Shown: one piece after another, positions 1 to 10,769 of the stretch
Numbering within the stretch: position 1 is the first letter of the stretch
How the letters are laid out: the number at the start of each line of letters is the position of its first letter
DNA from: Tolypeutes matacus
Lineage: Eukaryota > Chordata > Mammalia > Cingulata > Chlamyphoridae
Reading direction: 5' to 3'
Length of the DNA: 64,000 nt
Assembly: GCA_026826555.1 (NCBI GenBank)
Contig: JAKSZT010053883.1
Coordinates: 30,299,282 to 30,363,281 of the forward strand
The notes under the pieces: model-generated
The model's input: the letters and a program-made list of their open reading frames with translations, nothing else
The model's database searches: none
Told to the model about the DNA's origin: nothing
Made by a program: the position numbers and the translations under genes

Positions 1-1870
1 GGAATGGGGAAGTTGTGAGGAATCAATGATGTTAAGGCTGTAAAAACCCTAGAAGGCTGCCATTGCTGGGAACCCTGCTCCTGGTGGTATTGGCTCTGTG
101 CCCTTGGGGAGTTACCTGAACCTCCTGTGCCTAGGTTGAGGGAGTGATAGTAAGGAGGTGTGAGCTCAGATGTAGTTGGGAGGATTGAAGGGGGCCTATG
201 CCTTGGACATGGTGAGGGCCATGGGTGTTTGCTGCTGTTTACTCCAGCGACCACTGCTCCTGGCGAGGGAGGAGTCCATGAGTGGGGATTCCCGCCCCTC
301 TGGTTCCTGAGCCCTGTGATAGTCAGGGGAGGTGTGTGGCTGGGCAGCGGTCAGGCTGGGGGGACCAGGAGGGCAGAGATCGCACCTGCCTTGCTCACCG
401 CCAGATCCTAGGTCCCAGCCTAAGGCCTGGCACATAGTAGGTGCCCAGAAAGTAGTTGTGAATGAATGATGTATAGCTAGATGACAGCTATCTCTGCGTC
501 CCCAAGGGAACAGCCAATATCTTGTCTAGTTGCATGTCTTTAAAAAGGAGGTGATGGGTGATAGCTAGAAGAGCAGGTGGATTTTAGATCAGTTTTTATA
601 CAGAAGATGTGCCTGGGTTCAAATGCAGATGGAGGGAACCAGTGGAGAGGGAAGTCAAGAGAGAGGAGAAGGGGTTTTTAACATAGCAGTCCCCAGGGTT
701 TGGGAGAATTGGGGCTGAGAGCCAGAGGAAGGTGAATGAGCAATCCTTACGTCCCTTTCCCTCTGAGAGCCAAGGAACCAGAAGTCTGTGGGTGGGTATG
801 GGAGGCTGAGGCACTTACTTCTGCCAGCCTTGGTTTCTTCCCAGTGAATGTGAGTGCAGGTTGTCTGCTGAGAAAGGGGGCAAAGACACATTCCTGGGAT
901 GACACTCCAGGGGCAGGGAAGGTCAGGGCCTGCTCATTATAGGGCACGAGATGTTTTGCCTGAGGGGAGACCCAGCTCTGCTCTCAGGGAGCCTCAGTCT
1001 GAGGGGGGAGACAGAACAAGTTCTGAGGGGAGAAGTCCTGGTGTGAGGGGAGCCGTGGTCCAGCCCTGGGAGTCTGAGGAGAGATGTGGCAGAAGCTTTT
1101 CTATTCTCTTTCCCTGCCCAGGCCCCAGGCTTCTCTCTGGCCTCCCAGCTGATCATCCCTTACCTCTCTTGGAACCCAGCCCTGATTCCAGTGCATAGAG
1201 AGAGGGTGCTATGGACAGTGTCCCCAGCTGAGAGTGGGGTCTTCTGGGTCAGGCTTGGCAGGGCCAGTGGCCCCATCTCTGGTCCAGTCCCCTCTGCCCA
1301 TCTCCACCTTTAGCTTCTGCTGGTCACCTTGAGGGACCTGTTCCAGACTCCTCATTTCCACTCTCAGAGGACCACAGGAAGCAGGCGTTCCAGATGCATG
1401 GTCAAACCCATAGGGAAGCGGTTTTCCTAGAAGGGCTGCTCCCAGGATGGGGGCAGCTTCGGGCCAGAATGTGGAACCTGCCTGGGTTGCCCTGCAGAGA
1501 ACCCCTCACAGCTTCCTGGGAGGTGGACACGACTGGTAATGGGACAGGGGGCCCCTAGGGGTTAAGGGGATCCCCGGCCATGCACAGGGCTGTGTTGGGG
1601 GCCGCTGCCGTGTGATTCCCGCCAGCTCTTCCGCAGCAGCCAGGAGGGCTCCCCGGGGACCTGGCCTGCCGGCGCTGCGCACAGAAAGCTGGTTATGGTT
1701 TGAGTTAATGTTCCTTAGAAGGCCCCGATGGGTCCCTCCGGGGCCTTTTGGGAGATTACAGATAGCATTCAAAGCAATCCACCCTAGAGAGGGAGAGGGG
1801 AGACGAGGGCACTAAACCAGCCATCTGAGCCCAGGAAACTGGAACCAGGAAGGACTGGAGTCAGCACTAG
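1..1870. other. Unique non-coding sequence, no gene recognised
   Basis: Mostly single-copy-looking sequence of moderate to high GC. The only repeat-like piece is a short stretch near 420-470 with a 'cctggcacatagtaggtgcc' type motif, typical of L2 or MIR ends. The short open frames here have no recognisable domain and overlap one another on both strands. A moderately CpG-containing patch at about 1600-1690 is too short to call an island. Confidence 0.6.
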
Positions 1871-1884
1871 AACTGGCAGCAAAA

Positions 1885-2105
1885 CAAGACTAGGAATTTT
1901 AATATCAAACACGTACATGGAGCAAGCCATGGGCTACCATTGTTCCATTAACTCACTTAGCCTCACCACAGCCCATCAGGGAGGTAGAATTATCACACCA
2001 TTTGATGCATGAAGACATGGACACACAGAAGGGTGAGTTAACTTACATAAGTTATCTAAAGTCACAAGACTAGTGAGAGGTAGACCAGGGTCTTGAACCC
2101 AGGCA
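1885..2105 (-). repeat. MIR SINE remnant
   Basis: Read on the minus strand it carries the MIR order: a tRNA-like 5' part, then the core, then a 3' tail. On the plus strand the visible cues are a diverged 'acaagactagtgagaggtagacc' block and 'cttgaacccagg', corresponding to the usual 'cacagctagtaagtggcagagc' and 'ttcgaacccagg'. Divergence is high, as expected for an ancient mammal-wide element. Confidence 0.65.
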
Positions 2106-2109
2106 GTCT

Positions 2110-3650
2110 GGGAGGAGATGCTCAGGTCTGGGTGGTGGAGAGGTTTAAGGGGCTGCCAGCAGCAAGGGCAGCTGCAATAGGAAGAGCACGTGTGAGGTCC
2201 TGGGCAGCTTTATCTCCTGTTCCTGAGTCCCTGGAGGTCCAGATCTGCCCTAAAGTTGGGCTGCAAAAAGTTACAAATGCTCCCAACCTGGAGCCAGAGG
2301 GTGGGTGGGTGGAGGGGCCCCAAAGCAACCAGGAGCTATTATCCTGGGAGACCAAGGCATCCAAAGTCCCAGGCCATGCTCTTGTTGATTCATTTTTAAT
2401 GATTTACAAGTGCCTGCAGGATAAATCTCAGTTTAGGGTTTGCATAAATTCCAAAGTCCTTTGATCTCAGCCTCCTGTAGCTACTTAGAGGTACAAGATG
2501 TTCTGAAGGAAAGAACTAAGCCAGGGCTGGGAGTGTGCAGCCTCCCTGGGCCCGCTTGGCAGTGTTGCTACTGACAAGGCTTGAAGGTTACCTTGTTGCC
2601 TCTCCTGACACATGCCACTTCAGAGCCTGGGCCAAGGAGTCTGCTAATCTGCAGGGTTACCATAAATGATGAATCTTGTCCCTACTTCTGCTCTGGACTG
2701 GACTTCAGAATCCCTTTCTCTGTACTCTTGGATGCCAAGATACCTTCACTGCCCCATCTCATAGATTCCTGGATTTGGCAGGTGTAACTGATACATTGAA
2801 AAACTGCAAATTGAAACTCAAGGGATGTAAACAAAATGCAACTTTATTTGTGTCTCCCTCTGTCCTTTTGAATTTTATTCCCATGCTTTACTAGTTCACT
2901 TTTATATAATATGTCCACTTTAAAAAGTCACTTTCAGGCATAAAACAGGTTTAAATCACAAAACTAGAATGCATAGTCCAAACAATAATCTAAATTCCAA
3001 ATCCTTCCCCTCCCCAAGCCAGGGCAGCTGAAGGGGGATGTGGCTGCTGTAAGGGTTGGGGAAAGGGATGGAGAAGGAGAAAGTAGGGCAGCGGAATTCC
3101 CTTCTTGCTCTGGTCTGAAGAAGGCTTTGCACTCTCAGGGGCTGGCTGGTGTGATCTCCTGTTTCCCCTCGTGGGCCCTCTCCACACAGACTCTTGCTGT
3201 TGAGTCCCTGCTCTTTCCAGCAGTCCCCTTGGGCAGGACTTAGGGTGGTCCCAAGCTACTCTCTCCCTTGGCTCTGCAGGAAACACTCATGGATCCTCTG
3301 GCCCCACATTCTGGGAGTGCAGGCCAATTCCAGCGCAGCTGCTTCCCCTCCACCATAGTCCTTTACCAGTCAGCGGTACCAGGTGAGAGTTAGAGACCTC
3401 AGGACTGAGAATCAGCACCTTGGTCAGGTCCCTTGCTTTGACAGGCAGCAGGTGTTTTATGTTGGTGCTTCCATGGAAACTCCTTTTTAAAAAAGCTTCC
3501 TGATGTATATAGATGTCAGTTCTGCCTCTTGCCTACCATGGAGGGAGTGGGTAACAGGGTGTCCAGGTGTCCACAGTCCCTGTCTCAGCCCTTCCCCACC
3601 CATTGGCCATCAGACAATTAGACCAAAAAGAAAATAGTCAAACTGCATAG
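2110..3650. other. Unique non-coding sequence
   Basis: No repeat family or gene is recognised with confidence. AT content rises at 2800-3000, where several short AT-rich motifs and AATAAA-like strings occur, but there is no coding frame to attach them to. Confidence 0.5.
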
Positions 3651-3654
3651 GGAT

Positions 3655-3878
3655 TTAGAATCCCTAGGATTCATATCCTAGTTCCATCCCTAACTAGGTA
3701 TGTGACTTGTTTAAATGACAACTTTTTCGTGCTTCAGTTTTGTCATCTATAAAATGGGGATAATAGTACTTACTGCATAGATCATTGAGAAGAATAAATG
3801 AGATAATGGAAAACACTTGAGCATTGTGCCTGGCACATAGTAAGTGCTCAACAAATAATTTATTATTATTATTTTTGT
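3655..3878 (+). repeat. MIR SINE, nearly full length
   Basis: Contains the MIR landmarks in order: a tRNA-like head with 'gtgacttg', the core 'tctataaaatggggataata', and the tail 'gtgcctggcacatagtaagt' followed by 'gctcaacaaataa'. It is followed by a short ATT/TTG simple repeat at about 3858-3890. Confidence 0.85.
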
Positions 3879-3931
3879 TGTTGTTGTCATTATCTATGGG
3901 CTCTAGAATTTGGGAGGAAATAGGGGAAGGA

Positions 3932-4140
3932 GACAGACCTGGCTAGAATCTGGATCAAGGTTTGTGTCTTTGGGCAAATTATTAACCTCTGAATCTGTTT
4001 CACAGCTGTATAATGGGGCTTCCAGTATACCCATTTTGCCTCAATGGTGTTGGGGGGATTTATTGAGATAAAGGCTACAAGGCTCTGGACCCAGGCCAGC
4101 TTATAGGCAATTAATAAAGGGCAGCTATTATATTCTATTC
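3932..4140 (+). repeat. MIR SINE, diverged
   Basis: Second MIR just downstream of the first, in the same orientation. It shows 'agacctggctagaatc', 'tttgggcaaattattaacc', 'tataatggggc' and a terminal 'agctattat'. It is more diverged than its neighbour. Confidence 0.75.
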
Positions 4141-4189
4141 CTTATGGTAGATGGGATTTTCCTGGAAGTCTAGGAAGTGCCAGTCCTCT

Positions 4190-4640
4190 CCCACACTCCT
4201 TTAAATCAGCCACCCTGACCTGACTTATTTGTGCCACTTTAATTACCAAGGAAACAGTGAAGGGACCCAGGCATTACTGAGAAGCCCTTGATTTATAATT
4301 ACTGCACCTTACAGGCAGTAATCACCCCTCCCCCACACCTGCCCATGTTGGGTTGGAATGCAGCGCTCCATTGTCAAGAGCAAGGAAGTTCAGCCTCAAA
4401 TTAAATGCAAATAGAAGGATATCCCTCATCTGTGTTTTACTCTGAGTCGCCAAGCCTTCCTGGAGATCAAGGGAGCCAGGAGGTGACATCTCTGGCCCGC
4501 CCTGCTAATGAGCAGGCTCATTTTCCTTGTTCTCCTCCTGCCATAGGAAAGAAGAATTGTTTTTCTGTTTGGTGAGCCGGTATCAATATTTCCAGAGTAA
4601 TATGAGGAGAAAAACAACCGCAGGCTTTATTAGTTGTCTG
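4190..4640. promoter_or_regulatory. Candidate conserved non-coding element, homeodomain and octamer motifs
   Basis: A repeat-free stretch rich in TAAT-type homeodomain cores ('tttaattacc', 'tataattactg') with a perfect POU octamer 'atgcaaat' at 4405-4412. The mix of AT motifs without low-complexity drift resembles developmental enhancers. This is a sequence-style inference only; conservation across mammals has not been tested. Confidence 0.35.
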
Positions 4641-4794
4641 GTGACTTTGGTGAGAGGCACATGCAGGGAGAATTGATTGCTGGGGATATGACTCTCCTTC
4701 TCATCTCATCCCTTCCCCACCCCCCCAGCTGAGGGGGCCAGTGAATCAGACTGGACTAGAGAGCTACAGGTACAGGTCCCTTGGAAACTCTTGT

Positions 4795-4918
4795 TCAATC
4801 CTCTGTACAGAGTCCCAGGCAGAGGAAGGGATGTGTCCAAGCTCACAGGATAGAGCTGGGGCTAGAACCAGAACTTCTGGTTCCTTGTGCCATGCTTTTC
4901 CCACTGAACTGGGACTTC
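4795..4918 (-). repeat. MIR SINE fragment
   Basis: Plus-strand text reads 'gtgtccaagctcacagg', 'agagctggggctagaacc', then a cysteine-codon-free tail ending in 'ccactgaac'. This is the reverse complement of the MIR 5' half. Confidence 0.6.
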
Positions 4919-5029
4919 CAAACTTTTCTAAAGCTACAGAATCTTTTAACAAGTGAAATCTAATATGAAAACCTCAACTATAAAACAGATAACATGGAGA
5001 TGCTCTGGGTAAAGGGGGTGGAGGTGAGT

Positions 5030-5612
5030 TGTTATAGATTGAAACATGTCCCCCAATAAGATGTGTTAAAGTCCTAACCCCTGGTCCTGTGGATGTGAAC
5101 TCCTTTGTAAATAGGATTTTTGAAGATCCTATTAAGATGAGGTCAGGGGAGGGGGTGTAGCTCAGTGGTTGAGCACCTGCTTCCCATGTATGAGGTGCCG
5201 GGTTCAATCCCTGGTACCTCCTAAAAAAAAATGGATTTATCTTTCAGAGTTAAAAACAAGAAAATAAAGGCACCCATAGAACTCAAAAGGCATTAAAAAA
5301 AAATGAGGCTAAACTGAATCGGGGTGAGCCTTAATCCAATATGACTGGAGTCCTTATAAGTAAAGGAAAATTGGGCACAAGACTCGAAGAAAGGAGGGGA
5401 GAGTCCTCAAACTGCCATGTGGAGGAGGTAGAACTGAGTGAAGCATTGCAAGGCACCACCAGAACCCTACAGACCTTCTGAGCAAGATTGGCCTTGCCGA
5501 CACATTAATTTTGGACTTCTAGCCTCCAAAACTGTGAGGCAATCAATTCCTGTTATTTAAACCAACTAGCCTGTGGCATTTGTTACAACAGCCTTGGAAA
5601 ATGAAAACGCCA
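5030..5612 (+). mobile_element. MaLR (MLT1-like) solo LTR, interrupted by a SINE
   Basis: Non-autonomous ERVL-MaLR type LTR. It begins 'tgttatagattgaaacatgt' and carries the family blocks 'gtcctaacccctggtcctgt', 'aataggatttttgaagatcc' and, after the SINE, 'ccttaatccaatatgactgg' and 'cctccaaaactgtgaggcaa'. The wording 'cctgtggatgtgaactcc' and 'aaactgaatc' matches xenarthran copies as I remember them better than human MLT1. There is no internal coding sequence, so it is a solo LTR. Confidence 0.8.
5145..5302 (+). mobile_element. DAS-type tRNA-derived SINE
   Basis: A tRNA-like head with A box 'tagctcagtggttgagc' and B box 'gggttcaatccc', then a tail of A runs with a short unique piece between them. 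It interrupts the MaLR LTR and has imperfect 8-bp target duplications ('atgaggtc' 5137-5144 and 'atgaggct' 5303-5310). DAS SINEs are the xenarthran tRNA-derived family. The head is part of a retroposon, not a tRNA gene. Confidence 0.85.
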
Positions 5613-6475
5613 GTCTAGCAGCACCCTACTTCCCAGTGGACTCTTGAAAGGTCTCCAAGGAACCCTCGGGTTTCATAGTACCCAGTTTGAGAACTCCTGT
5701 GATAACCACTGTTACCTTGATTTTCTCAACAAATCTGTATTTGAGACAGATTTTTTTTTTTTTTTTTTTACCCAACCAGAGATTTGGAATTCTGCTTTGT
5801 GGCCTCTCCTCCCAGCAAGGACATTGATTACGAAAGGACAAGGTACCTGCCCTCCTTATTTCACAAGAAAGGGTCAAGAAGAGACCAGAGTTCCTGAGCT
5901 GGTTGAAATCCACTTCTGGGATGTGCCTTCTCTCCAGCTGGGTATGGCCAATGTGTCCCCTTGGTGAGCAGTGGGGTCCAGCCTCTGAGGTACCACCAAC
6001 CTTCCCTTCTGGGCCCTGGAAGAGGAGGGACACAGTGGGAGTGGGGGTGGGGTGGTCTCAGCTGTTGGGGGCAGCTGTGTGTCTATTGGCTCTAAACTCA
6101 GTCTCCTCACCTGTAAAACAGGAACAACAACACAATCTGGAAATCTAGGGTCATTGTGAGACTCAGTGAGAAAAAGGGCATGAGGGTGACCAAGCGTCTG
6201 GTTTGCAATAAGGGCTCTAAAATTGTCGGTTGCTAACTCCACGTGCTAATTTTTCACTCAGCAAATGTTCATTTGAAGCCCTGGCTCCTGGGCTGGTTGC
6301 TAAGGATCCAGAGCTGGCTGGACAGACTGCTGGCACGGAAGGGGAAGGCTGGCACCCTGTGTCCGTGCTTTCCTTTGTCCTCAGTCCCTTCTCTCAGAGC
6401 AAAAGGGGACCACTGAGTTCACTGATTTTTCAAATCATTTTTTTAAAAGCAAAGAACAGGTTATTTTTTTAAAAG
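5613..6475. other. Mostly unique sequence with poly-T tract and weak repeat traces
   Basis: An 18-base poly-T run sits near 5752-5769. A weak MIR-like 'ctcctcacctgtaaaac' occurs near 6100 and a possible L2 minus-strand piece at about 6240-6340. No gene is recognised. Confidence 0.45.
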
Positions 6476-6479
6476 AAGA

Positions 6480-6660
6480 AATGATGATGAGGTTCTTATG
6501 ATGTGCTGGGAATGTAGTAGCTCCCAACAACTCTGTGATTCTATTATTATGTCCAAATTGCCACTGAAGGAATTGGGACAGGGAGGTTGAATAATGTGCT
6601 CGAGGTAGCCCAGCTTACACGGAATTCCAATACATAAAGAAGATCTAAATGGACCTTGAA
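6480..6660 (-). repeat. MIR SINE fragment
   Basis: Order on the plus strand follows minus-strand MIR: 'aacaactctgtgattctatt', 'ccactgaaggaattgggaca', 'gaggttgaataatgtgctcg'. It is strongly diverged from the usual 'acagatgaggaaactgaggc' form, so the call is moderate. Confidence 0.5.
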
Positions 6661-6751
6661 GAAGTTGGGGCTCTGGCTTATTCTTACCCTCTTCACCCCC
6701 CATCTTGATCCCTAGCACGTGGTCCCAACATCCTGGATTCAGGTCACTGCT

Positions 6752-6860
6752 CTCATTTGATGTAAAGGGAAACTGGAGCTCAGAGAGGTGTAGAACTGAT
6801 CAAGGTCACTCAGCTGCCAAGTGGCAGAGCTAGTCCCCAAACCCAGGTGTCTCGACTCCC
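6752..6860 (-). repeat. MIR SINE fragment
   Basis: Clear minus-strand MIR: 'gggaaactggagctcagaga', 'caaggtcactcagctgccaa', 'gtggcagagctagtccccaa', 'acccaggtgtctcgactcc'. Confidence 0.8.
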
Positions 6861-8395
6861 GGCTCAGCATCGAGCAGCGTGGAGCATCGTTCTGGCTGTG
6901 CCAGAGTATCTCATTGGTCCTTTTCAGCCTGAATATTCCTGAATGCTCTCCTCTTGGTGGGGCTGATTTGGGCTCTCCTGCCAGGGATGCCGAGCAGATC
7001 TTCCCCCAGGGGAGAAATACCTCAGTCCTTGCACCCCCAGGCAGCCTCCCTGTTTAGACTTCCTTCTTTTCTCTGTGAACTTTCCCAAGTTACAAACCAC
7101 ACAATTAAGGACTTGCTAATAAGCCATTCGTCTTGTCCCACAAAGAGGGACCTGCGGCCTCCCCCTCCCGCCGGCTTCCTCCTCTGGGAGGGGATCAATG
7201 CCTTATCTCATGCAGCCTGTGTGGAGAGGAAGGAGGGAAATGAAAGCACTTAATTAAGGCTCAGAGGAGCGGAAAGGGAACACTGTGTCCTCCCTGGCTC
7301 CTTGCTCTCCCTCCGCCGCCCTGTATCTCCCCTCCGAGGGCAGTGGGCAGAGGCAGAGCCCATGGAGACCCTGCCTGCCCCGGCTGCAGCGCCCCCTGCA
7401 GGAAGCACAGGAAGAGCCTCCAGGGGGGCACTGCCGCCTGGGCCTAAGCTAGAGCTTGCCCCACGCCAAAGTGCCCCATTCTTCCCTGTCTACCCCAAAG
7501 CCGGCCTGGCCTTGGCTGTGGGCAGTGAGGACGGTGGTAAGCAGCAAGAATGCTGCCTGAAAAAGGCCCTCCCTGGGCCTGGCTTCCCACCATTAGAGGG
7601 CATCTTCCAGGTGAGGGAGGCTTCCTTGCTCCATGTCCCTTTATGAGTGCTTAGGGAAGTGAGGGCCTCTCACATGCTTCAGCAGGGTGGGTGCTATTTC
7701 CTCACTACCCCCTGGGGGCAGGCGCAGAGGGTCTACTCAGTGGGACCAAGAGTCTATCCCAGAGGGAGCATCCTCTGAGAGCAAATATTTTGGAGATAAT
7801 TTATTAATTCAATGAATGCTTATCGAGGCAATAAGGAGCAGGGAAGGGCAGAGAACTGATTTCATACCAGGGCATGAAGCACGCCGAGGTTTTAAGTCAC
7901 CTTAGTATGTACAGACTTGTTGCCCACTGCTGGTCACCCGGAGGGGCAACCACTAGTCCCTCCTCACCAGGGTAAGGACTGGACCTTGACCAGAGTGTTC
8001 CAGGCCAGGTCCACCCTGGAGAATAGCAGCCCTCCCCTCCTGCCCCCGGTGTTCTCCTAGGACCCACTTCCTGAGAAGCTTGCTGGGGCCTTGCCGCCCT
8101 CTGCCTCGCAGCCTGTGGGTGTGATGGCGTATGGGGCACCTCCTGTGCCTCGGCTCACCTGTCTGGGCTCATGTTTACCCAGATGTTGCTACCACAGCCA
8201 CCTTCAAGCCGGTGTACCTACCAGCACCTTGCTGCACATGTTATGCACATCTTTCAGTTTCTGGGCTCAAGGTGCCTGGGGGAGCACATGTGGCACCCAC
8301 ACCTGTGCACTCCTGGACGCGTGAGTTGGTGCTGTGCTGGAGCTGGTTCAAACTGGTTCATAAGAGCCGACTGTTACATTTTGCTAGCTGGATGT
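6861..8395. other. Unique sequence, CpG-moderate, no gene recognised
   Basis: Includes a block at about 7080-7265 with TAAT-type cores and a runt-like 'aaccaca', which resembles regulatory DNA, and a GC-rich part near 7300-7500. A 114-codon open frame at 7302-7646 has no recognised domain and no supporting splice or promoter evidence, so it is not called as a gene. Confidence 0.45.
7389..7402 (-). promoter_or_regulatory. CTCF-like binding motif
   Basis: The minus strand reads CCTGCAGGGGGCGC, differing from the CTCF core CCASYAGRKGGCRS only at the third base. It lies in a GC-rich unique segment with no repeat over it. Motif match only; occupancy is unknown. Confidence 0.5.
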
Positions 8396-8399
8396 CAAA

Positions 8400-8815
8400 C
8401 TGTTGACAACTTGAAATCAGCCATAGTGGGAATATTTACACCGTGGAAATCAGGGCTCTTTTTTTTTTTTCCTTCCAGATAGCTGATTTACCAGCAAACT
8501 GGTGGTGGACTTAGCACTCACCCCGTGGGACAGTCCTTGACCAATGGGGGTCAAGAGCTGGTGGATAAATACTCTCCCCTTCCATTCTTCAGGTGGAGAA
8601 TTCTGAGGTGTGGTCTACACCGCCCCTCTCAGAAGGTTCCAGAAGGATCAAGTCCAGCATGCCCACAGCATTGACTAGTCTGATAACACACCCTTATTTT
8701 ATCCTTTCCAGCCCCCAACTCCTGTTCCCTGGAATATTTCCCCAAATAAACCAATTGCACGCAAGCTCTTGTCTCACACTTTACTTTTGTGGGGGAAGGG
8801 TGGGAAACTAAGGCT
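8400..8815 (+). repeat. Unresolved ancient retroelement-like sequence
   Basis: The end, with 'ccccaaataaaccaattgca' followed by 'cttgtctcac', resembles the 3' end of an old mammal-wide retroelement that carries an AATAAA signal. A poly-T run is present at about 8459-8471. I cannot name the family or fix the 5' boundary. Confidence 0.35.
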
Positions 8816-8819
8816 ATTT

Positions 8820-9450
8820 ATTCCTTTAAGCACAAGGCTATATTTGCTTCCCCTGCTCAAAGTGTACCATTTTGGTGCTTTTATTCCCATGAGTTTTTTT
8901 TATCCCTGTGTCGAGCTGTGATTGTACAGTCTTCCCAAATCAATGACTCCTGATTTGCCTTGGAACACCTTCTGTAGCAGTAGAAAGGTTTTAAAAATAT
9001 TCAGTTGATTTAGGCAGCAAAAAGCACATCTTCTGGCCTGGGTGTTGTCTGCAAGTCTCCTGCCTGCTACTCTAACAACTTTCCTCTATGCCTGATTTCA
9101 GATTCCATTTGCAAGTATAACCACCACCTGTGCTTTCCCCTTGTGATTGGATTTCTCCATCTGATTTCCCTCCAGAAACCTTAACGCAGGAGGTTCCATC
9201 CTCAAGTCATTTAGTTAGCTCTCCCTCAAATGGATTTTAATCCTATGTCTTAATCTTGTTCCCAGTTTCTAATGTAAATTGTTTCCCCTAATCTGCCTCA
9301 AAATCTGCCCACTGATATGCTGATGATCATTGAATATTCTGACCTATGACTCAGTTTCCTATTTTAGCAAGGTTTCATGGCTTGCACTTAGCTGAGCAGG
9401 TTGGGTAATGGTCGGAGAGTTTTCTAGTTAACTGGGTTAAGTTCTGTAGC
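8820..9450. other. AT-rich sequence, nothing recognised
   Basis: AT-rich, with no coding frame and no repeat I can name. It could be an old DNA-transposon or retroelement interior, but no diagnostic motif is visible. Confidence 0.4.
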
Positions 9451-9451
9451 T

Positions 9452-10462
9452 ATGGTGATCCTGTGCATGCCTTCTTGAGATAGTCATGTCCCAAGATGTG
9501 CGCTCCTGGACATTTTCTAGCTTTCCTTGCAGTTAGGTTGGGGCCATGTGACTGGTTCTGGTCAATGGGATGTGGGCCAAACTGATTTAAGTTACCTTGG
9601 CCCCTGAAATTATCCAGCCCTCTCTTCCCCTTCTGTGGCAACAATAGAGGTCACGTGTTGAGGATGGAAACGTTACATGACAGAGGAGCCTGGATCCCCG
9701 AGTTGCTGGTGGAGGAGAGCCACTCTGGAATGCTGCTTGACTCACTGTGGTAGCTAGAATTTTGCCCCCATGACTTTTACCCCTTGGTGGTACCTCTGTG
9801 AATATGTTAGATTCCATTGCAAAAGGGATTTTGCAGGTATAATTAAGGTTACTAATCAACTGGTTTTAGATAAGGAGATGATCCTGGATTATCTGGGTGG
9901 GCCCAAGGTAAACACATGAGCCCTTTTAGGCAAAAGTGTAAGTCAGGGATGTGGAGGCAGGAGGGGGGAAGTTAAAGAGATTTGAAGCATGAGATGTACT
10001 ATTGCTAGAGGCGGCCATGAGCCAAAGAATGGAGTCAGCCTTTAGGAACTGAAAACAATTCCTGGCTGACAGCCAGCAAGAAAACTTCAGTCCTATAATC
10101 AGTCTAACAACCTGAATGAGCTTGGAAGTGGATTTCTCCCAGAACCTCTTGATAAAAGTCCAGCTAGCTGATACCTTGATTTTGGTCTTGTGTTGTGCTA
10201 ACTAGGGGACTCAGTGAGCCCCAGCCTGGACTCCTGACCTCTGGAACTATGAGATGAATGAATGGGTACTGGTTTAAAATGCAAAGTTTCTGAGAATTTG
10301 TTACAGCAGCAATAGAAAATTAATATACCTGACTTCGCCGTGTCCAGAGTCACCAAAATGAGAGTGTCTCCTCCCTAGAACTTTATGTAAGCAAGAAAAA
10401 AGCCCTTTAAGCTACTGAGGTTTCAGCATCCTGATGTAGCAGCTAATGATGCTTATTCTGAC
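9452..10462 (+). mobile_element. LTR-like element split by a later LTR
   Basis: Left part 9452-9745 has 'ttccttgcagttaggttggg', 'gccatgtgactggttctgg' and 'tcaatgggatgtgggccaaa'; right part 10334-10462 has 'ctttaagctactgaggtttc' and ends near 'attctgactaacc'. The two halves are the head and tail of one MaLR/ERVL-like LTR separated by the MLT1C-like element. The family name is uncertain. Confidence 0.6.
9746..10328 (+). mobile_element. MLT1C/D-like MaLR solo LTR
   Basis: Begins 'tgtggtagctagaatttt' and shows MLT1C landmarks: 'gttagattccattgcaaaag', 'gatcctggattatctgggtg', 'gcggccatgagccaaagaat', 'atttgttacagcagcaatag'. Flanked by near-identical 5-bp duplications, 'ctcac' (9741-9745) and 'ctgac' (10329-10333), which marks it as inserted into the surrounding older LTR. 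Confidence 0.8.
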
Positions 10463-10679
10463 TAACCCAGGCCCTGCTAGTTTCCTGTGCAGGAATTTCC
10501 ATGCTATCCTTGAGGCAGAGTGGAAAAGAGGCTGGGTTCTAAGGCACCTGAGTGCCTGTTTAGGTCTCCTGAGGGTCCACAGTCTCAGCAGAGATGAGGG
10601 CTCAACCAGGGGTGAGGCTGAGGCCTCATGAGCCCTGGGGAGCTGGAATGTGGTCAAAGAAGAGACACCTATTGGGGAA

Positions 10680-10768
10680 AGGCTGGTGCCCAGGATCACA
10701 CAGCAAAATATTGGCAGAGCTGGGGTTAGAACCCAGGCCTGATGACTCCAGGCCTGGACTCTTTGTCC
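10680..10768 (-). repeat. MIR SINE fragment
   Basis: Minus-strand MIR head: 'aggatcacacagcaaaatat', 'ggcagagctggggttagaac', 'ccaggcctgatgactccag'. Confidence 0.75.
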
Positions 10769-10769
10769 A

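Noticed and set aside
1600..1700. CpG island
   Set aside because: CpG density is raised for only about 100 bases; too short.
5148..5222. tRNA gene candidates with A and B boxes (also near 41660, 44000 and 57570)
   Set aside because: Each is the head of a SINE with an A-rich tail and target duplications, and the stems are not consistently paired. Not functional tRNA genes.
7302..7646. 114-codon plus-strand frame in GC-rich DNA, possible first exon
   Set aside because: No clear CpG island, splice donor or recognisable protein; left as unique sequence.
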